In this document: in pieces, positions 23,379 through 34,359 of the stretch
Numbering within the stretch: position 1 is the stretch's first letter
Layout of the letters: every line of letters starts with the position of its first letter
Assembly (NCBI GenBank): GCA_001599595.1
Contig: BCHH01000006.1
Location: 1,547,197 to 1,611,196, forward strand
Direction of reading: 5' to 3'
DNA: 64,000 nt
Source: Beverwykella pulmonaria
Taxonomy: Eukaryota; Ascomycota; Dothideomycetes; Pleosporales; Melanommataceae
The notes under the pieces: model-generated
Databases searched by the model: none
Told to the model about the DNA's origin: nothing
What the model saw: the letters and a program-made list of their open reading frames with translations, nothing else
Position numbers and translations under genes: made by a program

Positions 23379-24769
23379 ATGATTCCAATTCTTCTCCTCA
23401 CCCTGTTGCTGCTAGCGAGTCCCATCGCAGCAGCCCCAAGAAAGAGCAAATCCATCGTGAAAGGCAAGGCCTTCGACCGCTTCGTCGTGATCTGGCTCGA
23501 AAACACAGACTACGACCGGTGCGCATCTCTGGGTACAAGTACTAAGACGAGTCTTAGTATTGGTACGAACTCCTCTACAATAAACGCTTGCTAACTGTTT
23601 CGCAGTAAGCAAACCTTCCCGTTTCTACACTACATGCGTAGTGCCATACCTTGAATACATAGGAGTGCTTCCATCGATAAGAACCCTGCTAACTGTACCC
23701 CATGAAGTCGCAATCGGCGACCCGTCGTTGGTATGGCTCGCCAAAAAGGGCATCACTCTCTCCAACCACTTCGCCGTCACTCACCCTTCCATGCCCAACT
23801 ATGCGGCGGCCATATCAGGCGACTACTACGGCATCAACCACGACGACTTGACCGCCATCCCGTCCAACGTCTCCACCGTCATCGACTTGCTGGAAGAGAA
23901 GGGCATTAGCTGGGGGGAATACCAGGAAGATATGCCCTATACAGGGTTCCAGGGGATGCAGTATCTCAACCAGAAGACGGGCGCGAATGATTATGTACGC
24001 AAGCATAATCCGGCCGTGCTGTACGATTCGGTCGCGAATAAGAGCGAGAGGCTGGCGAAGATCAAGAACTTGACGCTTTTCTATGAGGATTTGAAGAACG
24101 ATGCGCTGCCGCAGTGGATGTTTATTACGCCGAACATGACGAGCGATGGTAAGTCTGGGCCCATGAAGGCAGGAGTGAGTGGCGAACTTATGTCGAATAG
24201 GTCATGATACTACCGTTACCGTTGCCGGCACATGGAGCCGCACGTTTCTCGAGCCCCTGCTCAACAACAAGAATTTCATGAAAAACACCCTCGTCCTCCT
24301 CACCTTCGACGAGAACCACACGTATGGAACGCAAAACCGCGTCGTCGGGATCCTCCTTGGCGACGCAGTTCCCTCGGACCTGGTCGGCACCACAGACGCC
24401 TCCTTCTACAACCACTACTCCGAGATCGCCACCGTACAAGCGAACTGGGATCTGAACACCCTCGGACGCTGGGATGTCGGCGCCAACGTGTTCAAGTTCG
24501 TAGCAGAGAAGACAGGGGACCAGGTGCGCAAGTGGTCTGGGAAGGTGCCATTGAACCAGATGTTCTTCAATAGCAGCTATGCCGGGAAACTGAACAACAA
24601 GAATACTTCGGTGCCATGGCCGGTGCCGAACACGAATGAGGTGTATGCCGGGAGGCGTGTAGCGAAGGTGGTTGTTGATACTTGGGGGAAGCTAATGGGC
24701 AGTTCTGCGTACACGACTGCGTTGGAGATTCCGGATGGGATGCATCCACAGGCGGAGTTTAAGCGCTGA
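23379..24769 (+). CDS. secreted acid phosphatase (phosphoesterase family, PF04185 type)
   Basis: Predicted extracellular acid phosphatase of the phosphoesterase family, about 393 residues. A signal peptide fills residues 1-19 (ILLLTLLLLASPIAAA). Family motifs seen: FDRFVVIWLENTDYD, THPSMPNYAAAISGDYYG, WGEYQEDMPYTGF, TFDENHTYG, and HYSEIATVQANWDLNTLGR. The 3' part is clear: exon ending 24148, intron 24149-24200, last exon 24201-24769. The 5' part is not. Family members go from ENTDYD almost directly to GDPSLVWLAKKG, but about 190 bases lie between. The best in-frame model uses exon 1 23379-23518, a 32-base micro-exon 23606-23637 and exon 3 from 23708, with two introns whose acceptors both follow GCTAAC branch sites. 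Alternatives exist. Proteins of this family are secreted under phosphate limitation in other fungi. Confidence 0.82.
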
Positions 24770-27244
24770 GGGTGTTTGCACAGACGTAGTTCAATTTGGT
24801 AGTGGTAATTTAATACAACTTTGGTTAGGGTAAACCCTTGACGCTCAAACCGACTGATGATGTTTCACCTAGCGTAACTGTGCCAAATGGTAAAGGTGGC
24901 AGGACTTTTTGCGCTCTATCTTGCAGGGTCTGGCCTTGTTGACCACCCCAACCGTGTCAGTAAACCATCAAGCGCTGTTCATAGTGCGCTCTGCGCGCCG
25001 GCCTCCCAGACTCGGTTTCTTCCGGTTCTCTGCTGGCGCAACGGCTGTATTTAGTGTTGGCGTTCCAGAGAGATGGACAGCGCAATATAAAGGCAATATA
25101 AACCATTCCCGGTAGTCACCCGTCAAAACAGTTCTTCCCTACTGAATAGCATGATTGGGTGCCTGGCCTAACACATGTCCTGTTTGTGGGGTAAATGTCG
25201 GCCTGGGGAGAATATTTGATGTGGCCTCGGGCTGGGTTGTATGCCGACAGTGGAACGGAGGCCAGAGGCTTGGCGAATTGGACAGACGTGAAGGTCCTCA
25301 TTTTGGGTGGCAGTCATTCTTTCGTTGCGAGCGCAATTCGCCCGCTGACCGTGGCAGTGGATCAGCCAGCCTTGCCCCAATGTCTTATCGCGAGCATCGC
25401 GAAAGCGCTGTGGCAGGCGCTGTGATTGGTGCGACAGGGCGGAGCATCGCCACTGCAGGGGTTCAATGCTGAACCCTACAAACTTTCGGCTCGGCGACAC
25501 AAGGCAAGATTGCTAATGGCTGCACTTCACCCGAAGAAGCAGGATCGGACCGGTCGCGGACAGCCCTGCTGACAGGTTGAACACCTGGAGCCAGCGGCGA
25601 CGGACAACAAGGCTGCTGTCTGTGGGGACCACAGCACCTGCCTTTCTGGTGGCTGATCGGCTACGCGCAGCTCGGAAACGCAGCGGCTGCGATGCAATCT
25701 GAAATCTGCATCCGCAGTCGTCGGTACAAAATGGTGATGCGTCCACAAGCGGATGGGTGGTGCCCACCGCAGCTGTAGGCATGAGTCGAGGGTGCGCGGA
25801 GTGCAGAACATCACACATCATCAGCAGCAACGATCGGCGCGCTGTGGATCGGCAGCATTGAGACGAGACTGAAAGCGGCGCGGATGCGAACAAGGGACCA
25901 ACGGCAGCGAGTTTTGGCCACGCACAACCAGGCCAGCGCCTGCGAGAACGCGCTACCCCCCTCTTTCCAGAATGTTCGCGGTCAGCGCTGCTGGGATGAA
26001 GCTGGGCGACGGGCAGCGGGAGTGGCGAACCGCCAGCACAATGGCAATGGTGCTGGGGACAAGGGAGCGGAAGAGCGTCTGGTGATTTGCAGTCGCTCGC
26101 GCTCGCAGGCCGTCCCTCTGCCTGCTGGGCGCGAGAGTGCGCATGCGGGCACAGGTGGCCGCTTTCAGGACGGGCGGGCGCCCGCGCATGAAAAGACAGC
26201 GATAGTCAGCACGCTTGACCGCAGTCGTACCCAGTGGGTATCAGCGCGGCGTTTCACGCGGCGCAACTTTCTTCCAAAGGTGTTCTCGAAGTCCTGGGCG
26301 GGACCAAGCGTCCTCGAGGACCAATTGCGTTCGCCCAGCCGTCTGTCGTGACCTCCTCGCTCAACCCTCAACCTCAACCCTACGACTCCGAATAAGTCCC
26401 CGACGACTGCCACACGCCCTCGCGCACGCTGCCCTCCGTCGCTGCCGCGCGCCCAGATGCCGCGAGGCCCAATTCACAGAGGAGCGCGATCCTGACGCCG
26501 TCTCCCGTCCCTCGTAGCCCCCTGCGCCGCGCCCTTCACCACCACCGCAGCCTCCTCGTGACCCCAAGTGCTGCAGTCGCTGCACACGCACCGCGAGCCG
26601 CGAGCCGCGCCCCGTCCGCTCCCGCGACCTCCCTTGCGGCCTTCTTGTCGCCATTCCTCCAGCGTTGCGCCGCCGCGAAGCCCTCCTTCACCACCACAGC
26701 GAGACGAGACCGTCCGGCGCTCCTTCCTGCCGCAACCCGCGGCCGCACCTCCCTCCTCAACCACCTCCGCCGTGGCGCGTTCCTCGCCCGCGCCCTCGCA
26801 CCGCCTAATAAACACACTCCGGCGGTTGCTCTGAGCTTCTGTTGCCATCGCCTCCTCTCGTCAGCCTGTCGTGGAGTCTGCGCTGGGCATCCCTGGGCAT
26901 CGTCGTTTCGGGTTGCACAGTAGATCTCAGATCAACGGGCACTCTCCCGTGCCCATTCCCGCCTCCCCAGCGCTGACCACGACCTGGAATTCTCTACAGC
27001 ACGTCATCGGTTCCCTTTGTTGGCTGCCAATATCCTCAATTGACACCAGCGCTCAGCACACCCAACGAACCGCTCGCCAGCTCCCCCCCTCCCTTCTCCG
27101 CGTTCCCCTTTTCGGACGTCACCATCGCCAACATAGCATTTCTTTCATTTTGCGACCACTATACGCTTCCTCCCGACAGTGCGGGAGGCTCCACGGAACG
27201 CTGCAGACCAGGGTCCTCTGGTCCCCGCAGCCACGGTGGAGACC
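24770..27244. other. 2.5 kb gene-free stretch; 3' part is the phosphodiesterase leader
   Basis: From about 25.1 to 26.3 kb the sequence is GC-rich with several overlapping open frames of 80-155 codons in all frames, the usual effect of few stops in GC-rich DNA; none is recognised. From about 26.35 kb the plus strand turns strongly C-rich with CTC, ACC and CCTC runs and is probably promoter plus 5' leader of the phosphodiesterase gene starting at 27245. Confidence 0.45.
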
Positions 27245-30200
27245 ATGGAACATGGCGCGTGCAATGTGATATACATTGATCGGCGCGCAAACGACGAGCA
27301 TGTTCGGAGAGAATCGCTCTCGAATTCTCTTGCAGCTAGGACGAGCACTGGAAGCGTAGCACCGGGGTATTTCGGCTTCACAAAGGGACCGCCTGCGGAG
27401 ATTCACTCCAACGTGGAGGCCATTCTCTCAACATTCAATGAAGGCAAGTTGTTGACCTCCCCCCTCTACCCAGGTTTCCATAATTGACTCTACCGGCAGT
27501 CCATATCTGTAAATCAGGCAGCGCGTGCCTCACCAAGATTTCCCAGCTGCAAGATTCCTCCAAAGGAAGCGCACCAACCATTGTTCTGATTGACATACCC
27601 TACGACGAAGAGCAGCGCGCGAAGCGCTTATCTCGCGAACCTCGCACTCCGTCGCCCACAACCACAAGATTAATGCGGACAGACACTATCGAGCCAGACG
27701 ACATCTACGGCATGCATCTCCTCATGCATGTCTCATCCGAGATACAGTCGAAAAACTTCTCCAAGCTCGTGATTCCCGTCGTCATACTAAGTGGGCTGGA
27801 TCGCGATTGGGCGTCGGACACGCTCCCTTCACCGAGCGTGCACGGCTCGCAAGTTCTCACCGACACTGTCCGCCTCGTGCGCTATCTGGATGCCGGCGCA
27901 GTCGATGTTCTGTCGAGTCCCATGTCAAGAGATAGCGTGCATGGCTTGGCTGTCCATGCCTATCGAGTTCACAAGGAGGTGTCTCGAGAAGAAACCGGCT
28001 TTCTGACTGCCAAGAGAAACAGGAAGCTGTCCTGGGTTGGTGTCGACGACGCAAAGCCGTATGCTTATCTCCGCGAGGCGATGGTGTCCACCTTGATGAG
28101 TGGCATATGCAATCCGGAAAGTGTTGGGGATTCATTGGATTCAACGTACGAAGACCTGGATCCGCCAAATAGTCTCGCTTCTAACGGCTGTAGGGATCTC
28201 TTCGTGAGCCAGGATCGACGAGAGTGTGCCGCACAAGCCATTGGGTCATGGAGCTTCTCGGCTCACGAGTTCACCAATGACGAGCTTGTGTACTGTGCTT
28301 TGCTCATGCTAAAGCACGCGCTCCAGATGCCTGAACTGGAACAATGGAACATGACTGATGGTAAGTCAATCTTGCGTCCCTGCATTCTCTCTCCGCGCTG
28401 ACCATTGTGTGAAAGACGAGTTGATTATCTTTCTGCTCGCCAGCCGTACCGCCTACAACGACTTTGTTCTCTATCACAATTTCCGGCACGTTACCGATGT
28501 CCTGCAAGCTTTGTTTCACTTTCTTGTTCAAATTGGCACGCTACCTCCATATCCTGCGGAGGGCGAGCCAACTCGACCTGCACAAAGATCACCAATTGCG
28601 CAGCTGTTAAAACCGTTTGACGCCTTGACGCTTCTGATTTCTGCCATTGGACATGACGTAGGCCACCCGGGCGTCAATAATGCCTTCTTGGTCGCGCTCA
28701 ACGCTCCTCTGGCTCAACTCTACAACGACCGCTCGGTTCTCGAGTCCTTCCACTGTGCCGCCTATTCGCAAATTCTCCGCCGCTACTGGCCGAAGGCCTT
28801 TTCTGACGCCACGATGAGAAAGCTCATGATCAACAGCATTTTGGCCACCGATATGGGTCTTCATTTTAAGTACATGGCTGATCTGGGGAACCTACAATCG
28901 AAGATTACTCATGACGAAGGCATCATTGATGGTTGGAGCGTAAAAGTCCGCGAAGAACAAAAGGACCTAGCCTGTGGCATTCTCATCAAGTGTGCGGACA
29001 TAAGCAATGTCGTAAGTACATCATTTCAGTTCGTGTCAATCATCTCCCTGACAAATTCTAGGCACGCAAATTTGATACCGCTGCAACATGGGCCAACATC
29101 TTAACGGACGAATTCAGCAACCAGGGCGTCATGGAGCAAGAACTGCAGATCCCATCATGCCTTTTTGGCGGACCACCCGTACGCGATAACTTGATCAAGC
29201 TCGGCGAGTCTCAGATTGGGTTCATGAACATCTTTGCCAGGCCTCTCTTTGAAGCTGTGGCTGATATTTTGCCTTCCATGCGCTTTGCTGTCGACGAAAT
29301 CATTACCAACAAAAATGTATGGGAAAACAAGATTGAAGGAGAACGGATGATGAACAAAGAGCATCCGAATCTTTCCCTTGGGTATCTATCACCTGGTTTT
29401 GCAACTGACCCTACCCCGAGCCCATTTTCTGGAGGTCCCTCGAAGCTACCGTTTGATGTGCCGGTCCCAGCACAAGCGCAAACCGGTCATACTGCCAACA
29501 ACCCGTTCAAACCTATTTATATAGAAGAGACCGGTCGTCGAGGTTCTAATGGATCGGTGCCCACAGGGCTGACATCTTCGCGAAGATCCTCATTAGGCGT
29601 TGAGAAAAGTTCACGACGCTCGTCTGGTGCCGGTTTTTCTGGAACACGATCCTCACCCTCCCACGAAAATCAAAGTCAGTCAAGGCGAGGAAGCGGAGAC
29701 GCCAGTCTGACTGCAATTCTTGTGACCGAAACATCGAATGCACCAACAAAAGATGGAGAGCAAAGCTCCGGGCCCCGGTCGACACTAGGAGATCGAAAAG
29801 ATACCTTGACGAAATCCTCACCGAAGAAATCAGAAGGAGAAAAGAAGAACGCCAGGCCAGTCACAGCCCCTTCTTCAAACAGGCATAGTCATGGTAAGAT
29901 TCATTTTCCGTACAATCCTTCCTTTTATCGTTCCTCGCGGTCGTTTGGAATGGGCCCTGACATTGACTCAGCAACCAATCTCTTTCCTGTTCCACACACT
30001 CCCTCTCAAAGCCATTCCGAAGTTGATCTTTCGCACACCGCGAACGGAAACCTGGACGGTCCGAATTTGCAGCAATGGGATGCAAACAAAGTCAGTGACG
30101 ACAGCAATATATCCAGATCAGATGCTTCACGCGACTCGAACCGAAGAAGTGAGTGGTGGCGACCAAAGAGCTCTCGGTGGCGCGCGCGAGATATGAGGAA

Positions 30201-30456
30201 CGGCGACGCTGACGTTCGGGGTCAGCACAAGGAGATGATGCTTGATCCGACATTATCTAACTCGACTTCGGATACAACGTCGCCGTCAATGCCTAGTCCC
30301 GGCAGGAGCCGGGCAGAAAAGTTGAAGAACTTATTCAAATGGAAACCGCGGAGCAGCCACAATGACGAGAAACAGCTCTCCAGTTTTGGGAGCTCTTCCC
30401 ACCTTCGAACTCCTCCTACTAGCGATCCAGGTCACTCAGCAAACAGTGACGATTGA
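27245..30456 (+). CDS. 3',5'-cyclic-nucleotide phosphodiesterase with receiver-like N-terminus
   Basis: Predicted 1016-residue class I cyclic-nucleotide phosphodiesterase, which ends cAMP signalling. Exons: 27245-27443, 27500-28360, 28416-29011 and 29062-30456. The first intron has a GC donor (AAG|GCAAGTT), the only choice that keeps frame. The catalytic core in exons 3-4 shows YHNFRHVTDVL (His374, His378), GHDVGHPGVNN (His433, Asp434) and KCADISNV (Asp548), the metal-binding set. Residues 67-215 resemble a response-regulator receiver fold: IVLIDIP with Asp98 at the phospho-acceptor place, IPVVILSG, and YLDAGAVDVLSSP, where the usual Lys-Pro is Ser-Pro. The C-terminal 350 residues are Ser/Arg-rich and probably disordered, with many possible phosphorylation sites. 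The start at 27245 (MEHGACNVIYIDRR) follows GGAGACC. Human PDE8 also carries a receiver domain, but orthology was not tested. Confidence 0.92.
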
Positions 30457-31481
30457 TTCCTACAGCAAAACCTCTCTCTTATGTATCTTGTAACGCATGA
30501 CCTAATGGAGCAACGAAAGCTCCGAACAATGTACTCTCACCGCCGACATACGGCTCCACGGTTCCCAACCATGGGCTGAATTCCATTATCGTCAAAAGGG
30601 ATCCGGACTCTTGATCAAAATCCTCTAATCGCCAGGATGGGTCTGTTCAATCCCATATGGCCCTCGGGTGTTTAAGTTACTGGCGGATGTTTCCTGTGTT
30701 TCTCACCTCTCGCTTGGTATCTCTTTGCATCTTCGGGTTCACCCTGTTCTTTTGCATGCGCCCGATCGAATTCGTTTCGCTGTTTTTGTCGCTTCGAGCG
30801 AAGATTACATTTTGGACCCTGGGACGTGCAAAACATTTTCCCGCATGGAATGCATTCTTGGGCGGTTTCTACTAATGGTTTCCGGCGCGGAACCAGTTCG
30901 AAGATCAAACGTGTAGTTTTTTTTCTTTCTTTTCTTTGCGTCTCTTCGATAAAAGCGTTGGTGGCGTGCCGCGTCGCGGTATTCTCCATTCTCTTCTCTC
31001 TGGTTCTAGCGGTTAGCCCGTGTGGCTGTTAGGTGCTATGGGTGGGGCGCCGCTGTTGCAATGGATTCTGGTGTAGGAGTTAGATGGACCGAGGGGACAA
31101 GATCTCTTCGAGATGGGCGGCAGCATGAGGACGCGTGCCCCTGTATGAAACTACGTAATGAATGTCTCCTGACCTATCTTGCCTCTATTTGACTTTGACA
31201 CGTGAGAAAATTATTCATTGAAATGCTTATGGTAGACAGACGGGCGTGACTAGGGCTGACTTGTTCCTCTTGGTCCATGCCTGGAACTACTCGACGATCT
31301 TTTAAAGAGCTTGCACTACACTGTCTATTGGGAGGGACTGTCAGGCTGTCTGTTACCTCCTCACAAGATGCGAACCCGAGGCCAAAAAAAGATCCAAAAG
31401 ATTTATGCACATCGTCTGAAAAGGCAGTATGTGATATAATACCGGTATACAAACAGACTTCCAATTCCACATCCTGCTATC
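30457..31481. other. convergent intergenic, phosphodiesterase and sirtuin 3' ends
   Basis: About 1 kb containing the 3' UTRs of two converging genes. Short open frames only, T-rich from 30.65 to 31.0 kb. No gene recognised. Confidence 0.4.
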
Positions 31482-32724
31482 CTACCTCTTCATCCTGCCC
31501 AAAATCTTCACCACCTGCGGCAAAATCGTATCCACCTTCTCACTAACCCTCACCGCCATCCTCCCCGTATTCTCCACCGGCACATTCGCGAAAAAAGTCT
31601 CTTCGCCTCTCACACCCCCCAAATTCAAAATTGCAATAGGCATCCCGGCCTCCTTTGCGCGCTTCACGAGCCGCCACGCAGAGTACGTCGCTAGACTACT
31701 GCCTACTACTAATATGCGAGACGCTGTGTCGATGGCGCGTTCGGCAGCAAGCTTTGTAGAGGGGGGGATCGACTCGCCAAACATGATGACAGAGGGCTTT
31801 AGGATGCCGCCTGTGGAGGTAGGGGACAAGGCGCCATCTTTGTCTACTTCGATGCGGACACCGCGGGGTGGCGTGGAGAGACAGACGGGGCACGCTGGGT
31901 ACCGGAAGGTGGTGTAAGGTGCGTTGGGGATGTCGATGTCGCCGTCGGGATTCGTCTTGAGGCCTTTGGTGAGGCGCTCGTGGGGGTTCTCGGTGTCTAG
32001 GGCGCCCGAGGTGAGGATCGAGGCAAGGAAGGTGGACCATGTGGGGTTTAGAGTATGGAGGTGCGTTTGGAAGGTGCGGCGTGAGTAGGAGTGTGAGCAG
32101 GTGAGGCAGGTTAGAGAGCGCAGGTAGCCGTGGAGTTCTGTCGTGGGGAGGGTGGGGTGCGCGAGGGGGTGGAAGGAGTCGACGTCTATTCATCTCGTTA
32201 GCCTTCCCTTCCCTTCTCCTTTCTCATCTCATATCATGTGTACGAGTCGCGTGGGTTGTGGTAGACGTACTCTGCGTCACGACTGCTTTCACAATCCCTA
32301 GCTCCCCCAGCTGCCCGACTGCTCTATGCGCTGCGTTCGGCCTCGCGCGCTCCATCGTCGTCCAGCCCAGAAAACTCCTCGCCCAGTACCTCTTTCGCGC
32401 CTCATGGCTCTCGCAAAACTCATTGAAGTATATCGGCTTGTACTTTCTATTCAGCGTATACGTCCCGTTGGGCCCGCGGTAGTCGGCTAAGCCCGAGGCT
32501 ACCGAAATGCCTGCACCTGTGAGCAGGACGGTGTGGTTTCCTCTCTCCACATGCCCCGATGCAATGTTGGCCGAGTATTGGAGGCGTGGACTCGGCGGAC
32601 AAGTCAGGAAATCGACGAGTGCCGCAATCGCGCCGGAGGCTGTGGTTGCAGAGGTGGGGATTATGCGCGGTAAGGGTAGAGGATCAGTGTAGGGGACTCG
32701 CAGGAGAGGAGCACGAGGGGGCAT
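31482..32724 (-). CDS. class II sirtuin (SIRT4-like NAD-dependent deacylase)
   Basis: Predicted 385-residue sirtuin, an NAD-dependent protein deacylase. Exon 1 is 32724-32271 and exon 2 is 32185-31482, joined over an 85-base GTACGT...AATAG intron that splits the Asn codon of the TQNVD motif. NAD-binding GAGISVASGLADYRG starts at about residue 70, the catalytic His is in TTELHG (His170), and the zinc-binding pairs are CLTC (Cys178, Cys181) and CPVC (Cys250, Cys253). GLADYRG and the ELHG context point to class II, the group of human SIRT4. The first 35 residues are rich in Pro, Arg and Ser with few acidic residues, which could be a mitochondrial presequence as in SIRT4. A later region, VIMFGESIP then VVGSSLATYSAWRLV, completes the NAD fold. 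The acyl substrate is unknown. Confidence 0.92.
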
Positions 32725-33678
32725 TGCTTGGGGCTTGTTTGTATAGGCATGATGTGTGCAGCGCGTCTTTTCGGGATAGCAAGGGTTGAGGCGGAGTAGC
32801 GGGTCAAAATGGGCGTCATGGATGTTAACGTCTGATGCTAGTGGGAACTGTTGGGGCTTAGCTTGAAGTTTGGATTGCCGAGATCTCGTGGAACGGATCG
32901 GGCACTATTTTTAGGGTCATGCAGGTCGGTTTATCGATTTTTGAACGATTTGGATAATGGATTGTGGGGCACAGTTTGGAGTCGGAAGGATGTGAGATCT
33001 GAGCCCGCCTGCTGTGCGACTGTGGGCGGTGTGTAGGACGCGAAGGATGATAAGTGCCGGCCGGTACGAGAGCCTCGCCATCTGTTGTGCGATCGGAAGA
33101 TTGTATGGTTAAGGCGACCTCACTCTAAGATTTGCGATGCAATCAACGAGACATAGTGTGTATTTTTTTTAGAAGAACATAAGGATGGAAATTTCTATAA
33201 CAAGAAAAGAGAGCTGGCTATAATAAAATCTATTCGAGCAACCGTTCCGCTTAACCGGAACATGCAGGTATACTAATAGAAATCCCCTCAAAAGACGGTA
33301 AGACGCTGCCTTTGATACCCAGCATCGTGGAAGCGAGTGTCCGTTTTGGTTCCTCCCCTATTACGTTTGAATCGCGCTGTGCAACATTTTGCCGCGCTAT
33401 GCCATGCCGCGCTATGCTTATGCCGCGCTATGCCATGCTCTTCTGTCAGTTTTGAATGGAACGCCGAAGCGACTGAATGGACCTAGCCCAACTCTAGGTT
33501 CGTGGAATGAATTGTGGTGGGCCACCAGTTAATATGGTGATAAGACAAGGTGCCCGTCGCTGTCACCGTGCCTGAAAATGCATCGCAAATGATCGTGAGA
33601 GTCGTAAAGAAACGTGGAGGAAAGGAAGAAAGTCGTGAGAAAGTGAGGAGGAAATTGAAACGAAACGAAGCGAGGAAC
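32725..33678. other. intergenic between Myb gene and sirtuin
   Basis: Holds the sirtuin promoter and the 3' end of the Myb gene. A short tandem repeat is listed separately. No gene recognised. Confidence 0.4.
33391..33436. repeat. three-copy 15-16 base tandem repeat
   Basis: Three adjacent copies of GCCGCGCTATGC followed by CAT, TTAT and CAT (33391-33405, 33406-33421, 33422-33436). A related GCGCTGTGC lies just before it. It is downstream of the Myb gene; function unknown. Confidence 0.85.
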
Positions 33679-34359
33679 TCAGGAGGGATGTTGCCCAGGG
33701 TGGTGTTGGGGCATATAGGAAGGATATTGGCCCAGCATGGACTGGATGCTAGGCACGCGTGGTTGCATGTGGGGAGGGTATTCGGACTGGGGCGAGACTT
33801 CCTGAACGTCTGGAAGGTGCATGCGGTCCTCTGGTTCTTCATCCAGGTCAGAAATGCCGACTCCGCTGTCATCATGGCTGCCATCATAAGTACCCTGTTT
33901 CTTCTGTGCAGATCGATAGGCTTGGTTGAGATTCTTCAGCCCTTTCTCCATGCACTACGGTTTAGATCAGTCCCTGTTACCCGTTTGGTGATGTAGGAGT
34001 GAACATACCTTCTGCTCGACCACCTGCCACTTCTCCCCCACTTGGGCTGCAAGAATGCTCCACATTTCCCGCCGTGTGTCCATGTATGCCTGTGCCAGCA
34101 CGTCCAACTTGACGCCGTCCCATTGCTCGGCATTCTGTCGTTCCATCAACCGCTCATGTCTCTTGCGGCAGGCATTCGGCGACTTGGCGGGGAAGTGCTT
34201 GGGTGCTATTTGGTTCCAGTTCATGCCTTGAGCCCTGGCCGTGATAAGGGTTTCATCGTCTTTCGCCGACCAGGACGAGCTTCGTGAACTGCCTCCAGCT
34301 GCCGATGCAGTTGAAACTGAGTTCCGATGCGACGATGAGGCCTTATCGATTTTGGGCAT
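33679..34359 (-). CDS. Myb/SANT-like DNA-binding protein
   Basis: Predicted 208-residue protein with one Myb-type helix-turn-helix, likely a nuclear DNA-binding regulator. Exon 1 is 34359-34009 and exon 2 is 33954-33679; the 54-base intron starts GTATGT and ends CCGTAG and falls after EKWQVVEQK. The Myb-like domain is at about residues 28-72: WSAKDDETLITARAQGMNW, then NQIAPKHFPAKSPNACRKRH. A helical region with QAYMDTRREMWSILAAQVGEKW follows. The tail is rich in Pro, Gln, His and Met with an acidic DLDEEPED. I start at MPKIDKASSS; an in-frame Met three codons upstream (34368) is equally possible, while a frame open to 34704 looks like untranslated leader. Target genes are unknown. Confidence 0.83.

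Noticed and set aside
25500..26350. Overlapping GC-rich frames of 80-155 codons on both strands
   Set aside because: Stops are rare in all frames because of base composition; no frame has protein-like features or splice signals.
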